A DNA stretch of 64,000 nt, from contig NC_135007.1 of the NCBI RefSeq assembly GCF_051020985.1, positions 7,693,501 through 7,757,500 on the forward strand, written 5' to 3'. How positions within the stretch are numbered: the first letter of the stretch is position 1; every line of letters starts with the position of its first letter. Made by a program: the position numbers and the translations under genes. This document shows positions 13,501-25,795 of the stretch, in pieces. Below the pieces are notes generated by a model that did not search any database, was not told where the DNA came from, and saw only the letters and a list, made by a program, of their open reading frames with translations. Origin of the DNA: Nomia melanderi (lineage: Eukaryota > Arthropoda > Insecta > Hymenoptera > Halictidae).

Positions 13501-16500
13501 GAACCGCGACACCGCAGAGACCCCTTTTGCGCACAGCATGAAGTACCAGGATTTGCCGAGGATTATGCTGGACACGGGGGGCACGCCGTAATTCGGCGAC
13601 CCACCGATCGAGCAATCGAAGAAACACCAGCTTTTCCGCCTCGATTGCGTTTTCTTCCATTTCCGTTTTGTTGAGTTCCATAAAGTGTTCTTTTTAGGAC
13701 AGCTTGATAAGGGATGGAATGGGGGTTGATCCTACGAGAAAAAATTAATCGGAAATATAAGTTGGAATTTTTTTGCAGGGGATTTCGTTTTCGAGATAAT
13801 CGCGTTTGAAAGTCCGGTACACGTGCCGTGTCTGCTCATGACGTACCGTTTCTACTTCGAGGAGGCACTCGCGTGCGGTCCGAACCTTCGAAGTTGATTA
13901 TCTTCGTAACGAGTTCTACGTGGGAAATTTATTCTGGATTTTTGAGTTCGTTTTTTTTGTATTCTATTGCATTGTTCTTCAAATAATGTAAGACATGCTG
14001 TGTGTGATATTATTTCTAAATATTTATATATTTCTCGTGAGGTATAGAATATTTAGATATTCACGTGAAATATTTGAAATAAAACAATAATCATTGTTTT
14101 CCTGAAATTCTGAAATTTACAATCAATTAATATTCCTGATTGTTTGCTACAAATCTCCAATAATCTATCGACGAAGATTCATTTACTAACTTGGAAAAAC
14201 AAATATGGAAAACGAAATCCTGACGAGGGTTTTTTTTCCATCCGTCAGCGTTATCGTTTCACGAGGATCCTCTTAAATATTTTAGTCCACGGAACGGACC
14301 GATGTGTCGCGTATTTACGGATTACGACATCTGCTTTTCCGCAAAAATTCGCGGCGTGAATCAAGATGGACGCCTTCTACGTGAGACATGTACATATAAT
14401 GCCGTCAGGATTTGCGGGGATTACCAGGGACACCGTAAGTCTCGTTTTCTACGGTATCCGATCGATCGGACGAACAACGGCCGGAACCACCTACTTTCTT
14501 CTTGCCGGAGGTACGGGACCAGACGTTCAAAGTTCAAGGACGTGCCTACTTAGTCCGTTAAATCTTGATTGATGGTCGAGTCTTTAGCGTGGTACTTTCT
14601 TCGGTAGACCGCCGACCTTTGGTAACCGAGAAGATCAGAGTAATGCTCCCTTACCGGCTTACACGACTCAAGGTTCCCTAACTCTTTTCTGAATTTTCGA
14701 ATTTTATGTGATACATCCCATCCGTAACATTAATCGTGGATGATGATTGATGCACGTTTAATTACGGGGTAGTCGAAGCTTTTCACTGAATTTTACACGC
14801 TTTCGCTTTCTTTTTCATGCAACCCCTGCATTCTTGGATTTCCAACTTTCCTTTTTCAGAAACGCTTCGAACTATCTTGTACTACAAAGATATTATAAAA
14901 ATACAATATTTACTTTCTTCGATTCAATATAATTCAATTTATTTTTAAACGACCGTTGCGATTGTCGCTGGGTGAGATGTTAGAAAAAACAGATGTACAG
15001 GATAGCCTGCAGGAATAAAAGGTGAAAAAAGGCGGCGGTTTATTCAACAGCGATGATGCAAGCGTGTTCGTTTGACCCCTAAATTGTACGGTTATGTCGT
15101 CACGTATAGTCCACAGAGTTGCGCACTTTCCGCAATTTTCTGCTCGGTGGCGACGGTGAAATCGTTGGCCCGACGTCGACGGCGGTCTCTCAAAAGTCCA
15201 CTCTCGGTCTACGGTCTCCGCGCGAGCGACGGGCCAGCTTCTGGATGAAGAGATGCTCGCTCTAGGGTGAAGGAGTAAAAAAAAGTGGGAAAAAACGAGC
15301 GGTGCCAAAACTTCTGCCTCTTTATTATGCCATTTGGAATCGGGTTGAAGTTCATTTCGCATGATAATGGGGACATTTTGTGTCGCTAAAACGATATTAT
15401 CGGCGGGTCGAGAGCACCACTCTTTGGAAACCATCCAAAACCAGTCAGGACGAGTGTCGCCCGATGAAATTACCTCCGTAACGCATAATGTCCCCGCAGA
15501 AACATCATCGGGACACGATTGACTTGACTTCACTGTGGGAACAAAAAACTACGACCGCGGTTTTCGTAGTATTAATTACTCTTGGGAATCGAGTGTCCGG
15601 GAAATCTGTCCGATTCTTCGAGCGTGGTGCTCTTGGAAGCTGAACGGCTGCTGCGAGCATAGCCTGTGATGATTCAACTACGGATCTTTATGGAAATTCA
15701 CGCTTTTATTAATAGATTTTGGAATACCGCAGTCACCGATCAATTCATTTTCACCGTGATCCATGTAAATTCAATACGAATGATATAGGAATGATATGAA
15801 ACTTTATTAAACCGACTAACCTTTTATTGAAACATTTTTTTTTTCAATTTTGTATATATTGAAAGTTATAACAGTTGAAATTATCTATACCAGCCTTCGA
15901 AAGTAATTCCATTTTCCATATGCACGATGTTCTATATAATACTACACTTGTATAAACTTCCTGTAGATTAATTATAATTCACTTGCACTAATTACGTCTA
16001 ATAGTTTGATTACAGGTAAATTCGTATTTGACCATACAGCCCTGTTTTTAATTACAGCTTACTCGATACTCTTACTATCGCAGTGTTTCTCTTCCCGGTA
16101 ATTGTTTATCGTTTCCATTAACATTGAACTAGGTTCAAAACTGTAGTACCAAGTGAAACACATCAATGGAGACGCATAGTTCATCAGGGGTTAATTATTC
16201 AGATAGAATGATATCTGTATTCGTAGCCGTAATTCGCGGAAGCGTTTGCGAGCTTAAAAGTGTTTTAATGCACCTGTTACGGGGGAAAGTCTAATTACAC
16301 GGTTCCAGTTGCACGTAGTATTGCGGTCCCGTTCGGAACGGCCCTCGTAAATCTTCGGCTAATAGAGAAAAATGATGGGAACGCGGCAAGTTAATCTGCA
16401 ACGGTGTACGCTGGCCGGTGGCCGGTGTCGTTGGTATCGCAGTAAACACGCCGAAAAAGTCGTAAAGAGGCTTCCGGAAAAATACGTACTACCAACGACG

Positions 16501-19000
16501 AACGCCGCCATTATCGAGCTAACGGGCTGGATGAGATGAAATTCGTGGACCGTTATCGCGATTTCATTTTCCACCTGATTCCTCTCCGGAACACGCTACG
16601 CGAGGTGCGAAGATCCGCGTGCGTTCGACGCCATATTTAAATATTCGCCGTGATTCAACGATTACGAATGACAAGAGGAAAATTAAAATCCATCGGTGAT
16701 TTTTCGACACATGTCGCAGCAAGTGAAAATATTTTTTAATATCAGATATGTCTATATTATTCTCCCTTTTGAATATTGATAAACTGCAAAATCAAATAGA
16801 GGAATATTAACAATCTTTTTATCGTGCAATGATATCCACGGAAAACACGAGAAATGATATTTTACTCGGTAACAAAGAGTTTCACAAACGGTTGCGATAT
16901 TTTGAATATTATTTAAAAATACATAACAAGCAATTTTATGTGATTTTTTACTTGATAGTTCGAAGTTCCGGGTGGATAATGAAACGATGCCGATGCAACA
17001 GGGTTTTTCAGCTGGCGTCGTTAATTTTTATATACTATTAAACGAGCAGTTATCATATTTGTATTGATTAAAATGGCACAAAAGAATCGATTATGTTTCG
17101 AAAACAAAATAATCCAATTGATTCCGGAATACGATTACCGGGAGCGGGAAGTATCTGAATTGCTTGTTGCCTATTAAATTGCTCGAATTAGTTGTCGGGT
17201 AATTAGTCCGAGCAATTGAGTTTCCGCTTTAATTTGGATTGCCATTCGGCGCGTCATTTTTTCCATAGTTTTTCCCCCTCGGGTTTACGCGCCGCCCCAT
17301 TAATGGGCGAAACCGCTGCCCGTAGATCCGAGATATCACTGCGTAATGTCACCCCCCTCCCTCGAAAATTGCGAACCGACGTTTTAATTTTAGATAAAAG
17401 TGAAATAACTCCCCGTGGACAGATAAAGCCTGTACGTACACGCGTCGTTGGTTCCGCAACGCGAAAGCAATTGTCACATATGACTCCTCGCGTCCGTTTT
17501 TCGAATCTCTTCTGATATCGTACAGACAAGAGCGGTTTTGACTTCACTATTTTTTTAATGCTTTATATTTTGAATGTTCTACGTGCTGCTATCTGTCGGG
17601 AACGAACGCTTGTTCGATGTTATTCGAAAGAAGTGAGAACGTCAAGCTACAATCGTATTTCATTTCGGAATTTTCCTTTTATTGTCATACCAGTGTCAAA
17701 TTTACCTTGACGACCCTATATTTCTATTGTTCTTCTATAATAAAGAAGATAGTTCCAAAAAGTTTTTTCTTATTATTCGTACTGCATGTTCCTTTCTAAA
17801 GGAATGTTTAACATAGAGCAAAGAATGTAAGAATAGTAAAATTTGTTTTTAATCTTAAAATATTAATGAAGTAATAAAAAATCGTTAATAATATCATGTT
17901 TAAGCTATTGGATATACTGTTTATGTCTATTATATCATTTTGTTGTAATTGGGAAACGTATGAATGGATATTTATTATTTGAAATAGAAGGAAATTGAAT
18001 AGAGTTTTGAAATATATTAGGAAAATGGAAACTGATATCTAAGAAGTTATTATGATCATTCCCTTATTTTTCGTATACTCGACCCCTGTTCGTTTTGCCG
18101 AATATCTTCGTAATAGCTGGAAGCCGTCATGAAGATTAAAGATATTGAACTCGGCAGGCCTGGTTTGTGACATATAGAACGACGTTTTAATTTCAGATAA
18201 AACGCAACTTATCGTTCAGGCAAGATAAAATTCCAGCTGCATTCTAACGGAAATCACTCGTGCTAGCTTCCAATAATTTTTTCGAAGCCATTCATCTATA
18301 AATATACCAGAACGAACACCTGGAATTAAATTTTTCTCTTTGCTAGGTATATAAAATTCAATAAACGCAGTAACCTAATTAGAATTAGTAAATTTCATTA
18401 CTCGATTACTAATAAAATTAATTATTTTTAATAAGTTCATTAATAATGAATTCTTGGAAAATAAATAGAACCTTAGTCTCCCCAGTAATTATTTGATTAC
18501 GTGAAAAAGAATATTATAATAAAGTAAACTTCATTTTTATAAAATTATATGTGAACTAAATTAGTAAAAAACACGTTACACGAAGAATAATTATAATCAA
18601 GGTACAACTCCACGTGAAACTTGTTTCTCAATGTAAAAAAGCGACATCGTAAAAATTGTCGTCCGTTCTCTCGCACGAGTTTTTTTACATCAGACCATTT
18701 TCAAACGTTAATAAACTTGCTGCGAATGAAATAAAACGATGAGAAAATTTAACAAAACCGTAAATAAAAACATGAATTGTTTATCAATTCCTGTTGATGG
18801 TCCTGCAGAAAAAACAGATCCTGATGTAAACATTTTTAAACGATAATGTTATATTCCCAATATTCATTAAATTTCCATTTCTGTAAAATTTACAAAAGGT
18901 ACCTACTCATTAAATATTTCCTCGTACTAAATTTATCTCCGCAAAAATATATTTACTGAAAAAAATAATAGTACAACAAATTGTACACTTAATATTCTTG
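13501..19000. other. No gene recognised; islands at 14.15-14.6, 15.0-15.6, 16.3-16.6 and 17.2-17.5 kb
   Basis: Alternating CpG-rich and AT-rich DNA. The longest frame is 199 codons on the minus strand (14934-15533), with no motif I recognise. A short frame at 14366-14432 has an AG|ATGG start and a GTAAGT donor but no second exon. Both are treated as unsupported. Confidence 0.5.
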
Positions 19001-22000
19001 ATACTATTCATCAAATTGTGTTCACGTAAACATTCAAAAAATTATAATAAATACTTTTCGCCTTGAAATTTCCCCAAATATTTCATTCACTTCGTTGTTT
19101 ATACGCTTTTACCAACTGGAAACAATACTTGGCATCCACCGTGCGAATACTTTTAATAAATTTCTCATTAGTGTTTTGGTAATGTTCCGCTGGAAACCGC
19201 CGTAAAGTTTCGACAGAATGGGGACGACCGTGGCGTGTTTAATTCATTAAACCAGCCAGGAACAGGTCCGAATCGAACTAACGTTTATAACTCCGGCGAC
19301 ACTAAATTAATGAATTTGTAAATGTATACGCGCGGAATGTGTTTTGCCTAAAGACTCAAAACGGTCCTGATAGTTCGCCGCGACAGGTCCTGCTATCAGT
19401 TTCCCATATTATCGACCGTTTAACTCTGCGGTTCCGTTGTGCGTCACATCAGTTATCTTTATTTAATAATAACGAGCAATTAAATGCAACACGGCCGAAT
19501 GGACAGGCGATACAACCATGTATGAGACAATGAATCGTATTTTATCATACGTGAACCTGTTTGAACAGTATTATCTCTCTTCTGAATTGCGGCCTCCATT
19601 GCGGTTTTCATCATTCTTTAATTACCACATTTTTCATACTAATAATATATTAGCGAAATTAATCTATTACCTTTTAATACCTTCTATATAGCCAATGAAA
19701 ATTCATCGTATATTCTCCAACGGGAAACTCCGAAATAAATCATTTATTAACAAAAAAATTTTAATTTTCGGTTGGAAATATAAATAAATAAATTTTTCCA
19801 ATTTCATATAATATTTATGAAATTTTCATTATTAGCTTTTTTTAAATCTTTTCTATAAAGTAACTTCCTCTCTTGAAAGTTATTTCATCATAGACAATTA
19901 CTGATACAATCGATAGTGTCGTTCAAAAGTTGGGCTAAATCGTTTTTAGAACTTTTCTTACATAACAATGGCTTTAAGAATACTTTCTCATTACCACATA
20001 TAAAGGACACATTGGATGAAAGGAGACTGAAAAAAAATCAACACCATCTATCCTTTATACACATTCTTTTAGAAACAAATAATTCAAAGGTTTTCAGTCG
20101 GAGTGCTGAAAAAAGAAAATAATGCTTGTTTTTTATTATAATAATTTTATATGGCATTTAACATGTTACACTTTGTATTTGGTCGCCATTCCCTTTGCAT
20201 TAATGACAGCACATCGATGTGATGTGGACTCAATTCCAAAAACGATCTGGCTGGGAACTTTTGAATACCACTGTATTTCTGCTTATTAGAGCAAAACGTA
20301 GGCAACACGATACAATAGAAGAATCTCAAATAATCCTACTAAATACATGACACATCAAATTTCATTATTTTCTACGTTATCTTTATTTATGAACCATGAA
20401 CATTACAATGATATTATTTTATGTGCTGTAAATTTCACAAGATTTCGCGGAATAGTGGATAACGGAAAACAATGGAAATCAGATTTCGGTGAAATTGTAA
20501 CGTTACAGCTGTTCACAGGAGTATAACAAAAATATTCCGGCCATGTGCCGGCCAAATGTTTGATAATTCCTGTAAAAATATCAATACCTATTTGAACCGC
20601 TCGTGCAATTTAACGACGAATGATCCTACGTAACGGAGCGGTACTAATGACGGTGATTCATACATGTATTTCAGAGACGGTCGAACAGTACGCATGGGTT
20701 TCACGGTTGGTCAGTCCGGTGCAAGGCAGCCAGACGGATCAATATCACATTACTATAAATAATTAATAGGCACGCCGGTTCCTATGCGTGATGTGTACTC
20801 CTAGCTATTTCAATTTTCTGCGCTGTTGAATTCACGCTGCCACGATAATGTTAATTGCGCGCCGCGGCCGCGAAAGGAAGACACTGCGACCGCATTGACA
20901 GTGTGGCAAATCTGTCATCGTTGGATTGCAGATCTTTATACAAATTCGCGTTCGCGTGGGAACGTTTTGGATGACAGGAGTCAGACGCGAATTAGTTTCA
21001 GTTTAATAAGTCCAAAATGGAGATGTTCGTAAACATTTGAATAGAAATAGCGCAAAGAGATTGTTGAACTGTAAATCAAACTTGTTTGCATGAGTATCCA
21101 TGTAAAGGGAATTCGTTTTTGTTACCTTATAAAGAAATACTTCTCAGGCTTCTTAATATCTTTGCCTTCATTTGGGTGGTGTAATGAAAATTTTAGAGTT
21201 TTTGATGTTTGAGAAAATGAACTAGAAGTGGGATCGCGAAATATTATTTCATATGTTGGAGGGGGTTGCTAAATTAAGATTACTAAAAGTTTCTGAAAAT
21301 GACAATTACTAGGTGCTTTTTTTATGATTGGCAGGTTGTGATTTTTGCAAAATGATACACTTTTTCAAGAGTTTTAGAGTACATGACTTTCAGATAGACA
21401 GCTCCGGTTGTAAACGATATTTTGCACTGTGGCTTTTGTACTGCTTTTGTATGTTCCCCTATAAATATGCTAGATCGCCTAGCAGCTTTCAACAGCCCTA
21501 GATCTATAGATCCCTTGGCGAGCCATGAATGAACTCCACGGGGTTCATAAAGTACTGGCTTCCTATGGGAATAACGTCGTCTAATTACGACGAGGTAATT
21601 AATTTTAGCTTACATGAGATTCTTGAGTCCTCTCCGTGGCCAGAGGGAAATTATTAATAGCCCTTGAGAAACAAAAATGTGTCCATTGTTTTGATATTCG
21701 TGTCTAAATCTCTATCGCTCGGCGAACCTGGTGATTTATAGAAATTAAATTACTTTAAAACAATTATTTACAGAATAAATTACTTAATTTCAATTACAGC
21801 AATATACAAATAATTAAAATTTGATTAATTCAACGCAAGAAATGATATAATTCTGAATAATACTATTGTTGAAATTTTAAACTTCAATTGAATGAAAAGC
21901 AAGAACAAATTGTAACTACTATTCACAAGTTGAAGCAGTAAACGTAAAAATCTCGTAAAAAAGAACATTACGATTATTTTTTCTCTGAAATTTTTTCAAA

Positions 22001-25000
22001 AAGAAGAACTTTTTATCTGTGCATTAAATTTCTAATTAATGATTCAAATTTTGCAATAATTCAAAACGAACTGTAATTCAACCAGTCTGCATGTCTTTTG
22101 CACGTGGTACCACGTAATCTTCTATAATACCATTTTTTATGAATTCACAGTTTTATTACTCTTATTACTTTTTCTAATTTAACTTTCCATCTTTTTCTCC
22201 GGGTCGTGTGGAGCATGGCCGCAAGTAAATGTTGACCGCAATCCGTATGCAGAATGAGTTACACTAAAGAAAGACACGGCAGCTCTACTTCGACTAATAA
22301 TGTTAAGAATTAACGCAGACACAAAAAACGTCGGTAGTTTAATAAACCCCAGTCCTCTCTCTGCAACGTCTTTAAATTATATAATCATGCTGAGTGTTAC
22401 AAAATTGCTGCTTCTGCCCAGGATTTTAAATTTTTCCCTGAAATCTCATTTTTCCTCTTACATGTAGAAACGTGAACTGTAGCCATTAATCCAATCCAAT
22501 TATAAAATGAATGAAACAAGTTAACAAACAACGATTAAACAATAGAAATATAAAACAGAAACAATTATTTATTAAAAACATAAAGAATACATTTTATACA
22601 TATAGTATACAGTATACTTCGTTACAATCAAGTATTTTAAAACAAATTTGTAGTTTATTTCATAATAAAGTACAGAGTGATTGTACATTGTAGTCCAAAC
22701 TAAAATAATTTAAACGCGCTTTAAATTTCTCTTTTATTAGAAACATATGGACAATGACTGCCATTGTTCGAAAAATATCGATTCTGTAACACGGTAATTT
22801 AATGGGTCCGTCGAACTTATGGTTTTATCGGATCATAAAATTTCAATAGAGGTACACCAGTTCTAGTCATCGCGGCGCGCATAATTTGTTATAAATTTTC
22901 GCGTCGATAATTACTGTCAATGGGAAACATTGATCGTTCTCGCGTTATATTATAAGCAGCATTGCCTATTCATTACCTAATTAGATGTCGAAAACACACG
23001 GGAACACTGATATTGTATACCCCGAGCTAGTTAATATCGGGGATTTAAAAGTATAAACCGTGGAATCCTTGATCAACGCGTATCGGATCCGGTGCGATAC
23101 CATCCATAATACCTTCCGGATGCACACGCTAATTACTGCGTTAGGGACCTCCGACAACCACGAACTATGTGCCAATAACGGCGAATCGATCGGCGGTAAC
23201 CGAAATTCACCACTGTTAAGAACGATCATTCCGTATAACGCATTCGCGGCCGGTATCACGTTCGTGTGACTCCGCTTAATCACCTGTTATCTGCTGCAAT
23301 CACGGCTACACGATTTGATAACGGTTACGTGACGTATCATTTTCACCAGATTGTGTTGTATCGAAAATGTTTCTCAACCCCTTTTTGTCTTACAATATCG
23401 TGTCAGATTGTTGGCGAATATTTCAAGCAGAATTCGGCAAATATAAATGTCACAAAGTCCAAATGAAATATTACTTTTCTATTGTCAATTGTGGCGCTCC
23501 AAAGTGAGCGTAAACGTATAATGATCGTGGGATTTTTTCTTTTTCTAATGTATTATGAACGATGAAATAATTCTGTCAAACACAGTTATGAAAAAATTTG
23601 TAGTGCAAGGAGTTAATAAAAGCAAATTTGATTGACTGAAAAGTCCTCTCGTTTAGAAGAAGAAAATATCTTTGTAGATTTTATATATCAAACTAAAGTA
23701 TCATTAATATAACAAAAATATGTGTTTCTATCTGTTGTCTGCAACAGTTTTACATTAGTCACGTACTGATAGAGGTAAGAAATGTCTTTGATCAATTTAA
23801 TAAATATTGTAGCATCTTGCTGGTAGAGTAATGATCGTTTTATCAGTATTTAAAGGATAAGTAGGAGTTAATAGAGTCTTTAGCAGATACTGGTGAGGTA
23901 ATGGGCAATCAGTTTTACAATAAAAAAGTGTTACGATCCGAGTGTTAAGATAATGACGGCGACCAATTTGCGTTTCGGATTTCCCGACACGAAAGAATTA
24001 CATTGTCTAGCTGAAACTTTCCGCGGGAAACGCGATTACGATATAATTGCTTCGTACCAGCTGACAATTCGATTTTAATTGTCTCAGTTTGTCACGAAAT
24101 ACGAGATATTAAATCCTCCCGGGGGATTTAGCTTGTCGCCAGGCTGTCTGCCGGAAGATAGAATCCTTTTATTAGCTAATTAGATTCGAAGACATTTCAG
24201 GGCCGCCGCAGAATGTTTATCAAATTTTTTAATGTGATTCCCGCAGCTCGTCAACGTACAGATGGATAATCACGAGTTTTTCGATTTCTCAACGCTTCAC
24301 AGCGGTCGCGGTTCATTGGCAGTGACCGGCCGGGAAATTTACGATTTCTAGAAAACATTCGTAAGTTAATAAAACTTTTCCCATTCGAACTCCGCTGCCA
24401 CTCCGACCGGGAATTAGTAATTTCGTTCGACTTCAATTTAAACTTCAATCCATTGCTCTCCATGCATCGGTATTAATTAATCGATTGTTCACTCAGTGTG
24501 GTTTGTTCGTCTAATATTTCATTTAAGATATATTCGGAAATTTGCGTAGTTTCGTGTTTTCATATCGTATTTCTGATCGTTTGTTTTTGTAGAAGTGTGC
24601 ACATCGTATACTAATACTTACACATTTTAAACTTCAACGTAGAACATTTTTCTGTTTAAATATAACTGATTACAGTTTCTGTTTGTAATAAAAATTATTT
24701 TATATTAGTATTTATAAAAAATGGCTGCTTTCAAAACACATTGAATTCTCATATACATATTATTCACTTAAGAATTATTGACCAAGTTGAAAGTTCCAAA
24801 GTTGTATTGCTATGTAAACAATATATTAACTTCTAATTTTGCAAGATCCTTACAAGTTTGTATAAAAAATTCAATTACGTATGTTCCAAAATGAAAAAGA
24901 AATAATTTCATACGTTACCTTAAAAGGTAACGTATTTCTTTAATTCGCATACATTAAATTACTTTACCGTTGAAGGAGACAGCCATGACACGTACGTGCA

Positions 25001-25315
25001 ATATCTAATCTCTCCTGCAAACAGTCAAACAACATTGTTGCCCCAGATCTCAGTGTTCGCCAAACGAGGCGAAATAACAGATGGCGAAGTGAGGCGCAGA
25101 GGTGCCGGTGACGTTCCGATATACACACGGGGTACGTGTAGACCGGAATCATGTTTGCGATCTCGTTGTCCATTCCTCTGGTCGAGGAATTACTCGGAGT
25201 ATGTCGTCGCGCGATCCTCGGACTGCTGCGTCAAAGCACTGGGACTGGAAGGATAATAAAACTGCACCCTAAACAACATGCCGCAGCAGCTGGGAAGTCG
25301 AGAAAAATCAGCAGG
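19001..25315. other. No gene recognised (spacer)
   Basis: Mostly AT-rich, with CpG-richer patches at 19.2-19.5, 20.6-21.0, 22.9-23.3, 23.9-24.4 and 24.96-25.3 kb. Contains the palindromes at 22102-22115 and 24910-24935. Confidence 0.55.
24910..24935. repeat. Perfect inverted repeat, 12-bp arms
   Basis: ATACGTTACCTT, two A, then AAGGTAACGTAT. A perfect stem with almost no loop, in AT-rich spacer next to a CpG-rich island. It could be a protein-binding dyad or a small transposon scar. No gene is adjacent. Confidence 0.75.
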
Positions 25316-25795
25316 GTATAGAGAGAACAAATGAAGAAAGAAAGATAATGAGAGAGAATAAGAAATAAATAGGGGAAGGAAAGAAGAGAGAAATAATAGA
25401 GTGAGAAAAAAGAAATACCTAGAGAACTAAAGAGATCAACGGCGAAAAAGAAAACAAGGTAGAATAAGGCATATCCGAAGAGAGAAAGGAGGCAAGTGAG
25501 AATAAGGTATAATTAGAAACAGAAAGAGAGCAAGGGGATAAGGAATTAATGAAAAGAGAAAGAGAAGAATAAAACAGAAATAGAGTGAGAAAAAAGAAAT
25601 GGTTAGAGAGCTAAAGACATCAAGAGAGAAAATAAAGCAAAGAAAATTAAGAAATAGAACAAGAAAGGAAGTAAGTGAGAATAAGAAATAACTAAGAGAT
25701 CACAGAGAAAAGAAGAAACAGCTACAGGCAGCAAGAGCACGGAAGAGAGAGAAAACAAATAAAGAGTGAGCAACAGAGGGAGTACTAAAAAGGAT
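25316..25795. repeat. Purine-rich tract with a ~180-bp higher-order repeat
   Basis: About 480 bases, nearly all A and G (AGAGAGAAAGAAATAAG-like). Longer blocks recur: AATAGAGTGAGAAAAAAG at 25395 and 25579, and AAGTGAGAATAAG at 25494 and 25673, giving a period of about 179-184 bp. Non-coding. Confidence 0.85.

Noticed and set aside
12861..13591. Open frames of 200 and 142 codons across the pyrimidine tract
   Set aside because: Frames arise from C/T simple sequence with a 55-bp period that does not keep frame; Ser/Leu/Phe-only composition and no splice or domain support.
14934..15533. 199-codon minus-strand frame
   Set aside because: Longest frame outside the repeats, but no motif, no signal, no neighbour exon, and it lies in a CpG-rich patch where stop codons are scarce. 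Would be revived by frame conservation in relatives.
23590..23615. AGTGCAAGGAGTTAA as a family C end
   Set aside because: The opposite end at about 23.37 kb does not match convincingly and the interior is not homologous to C1/C2.
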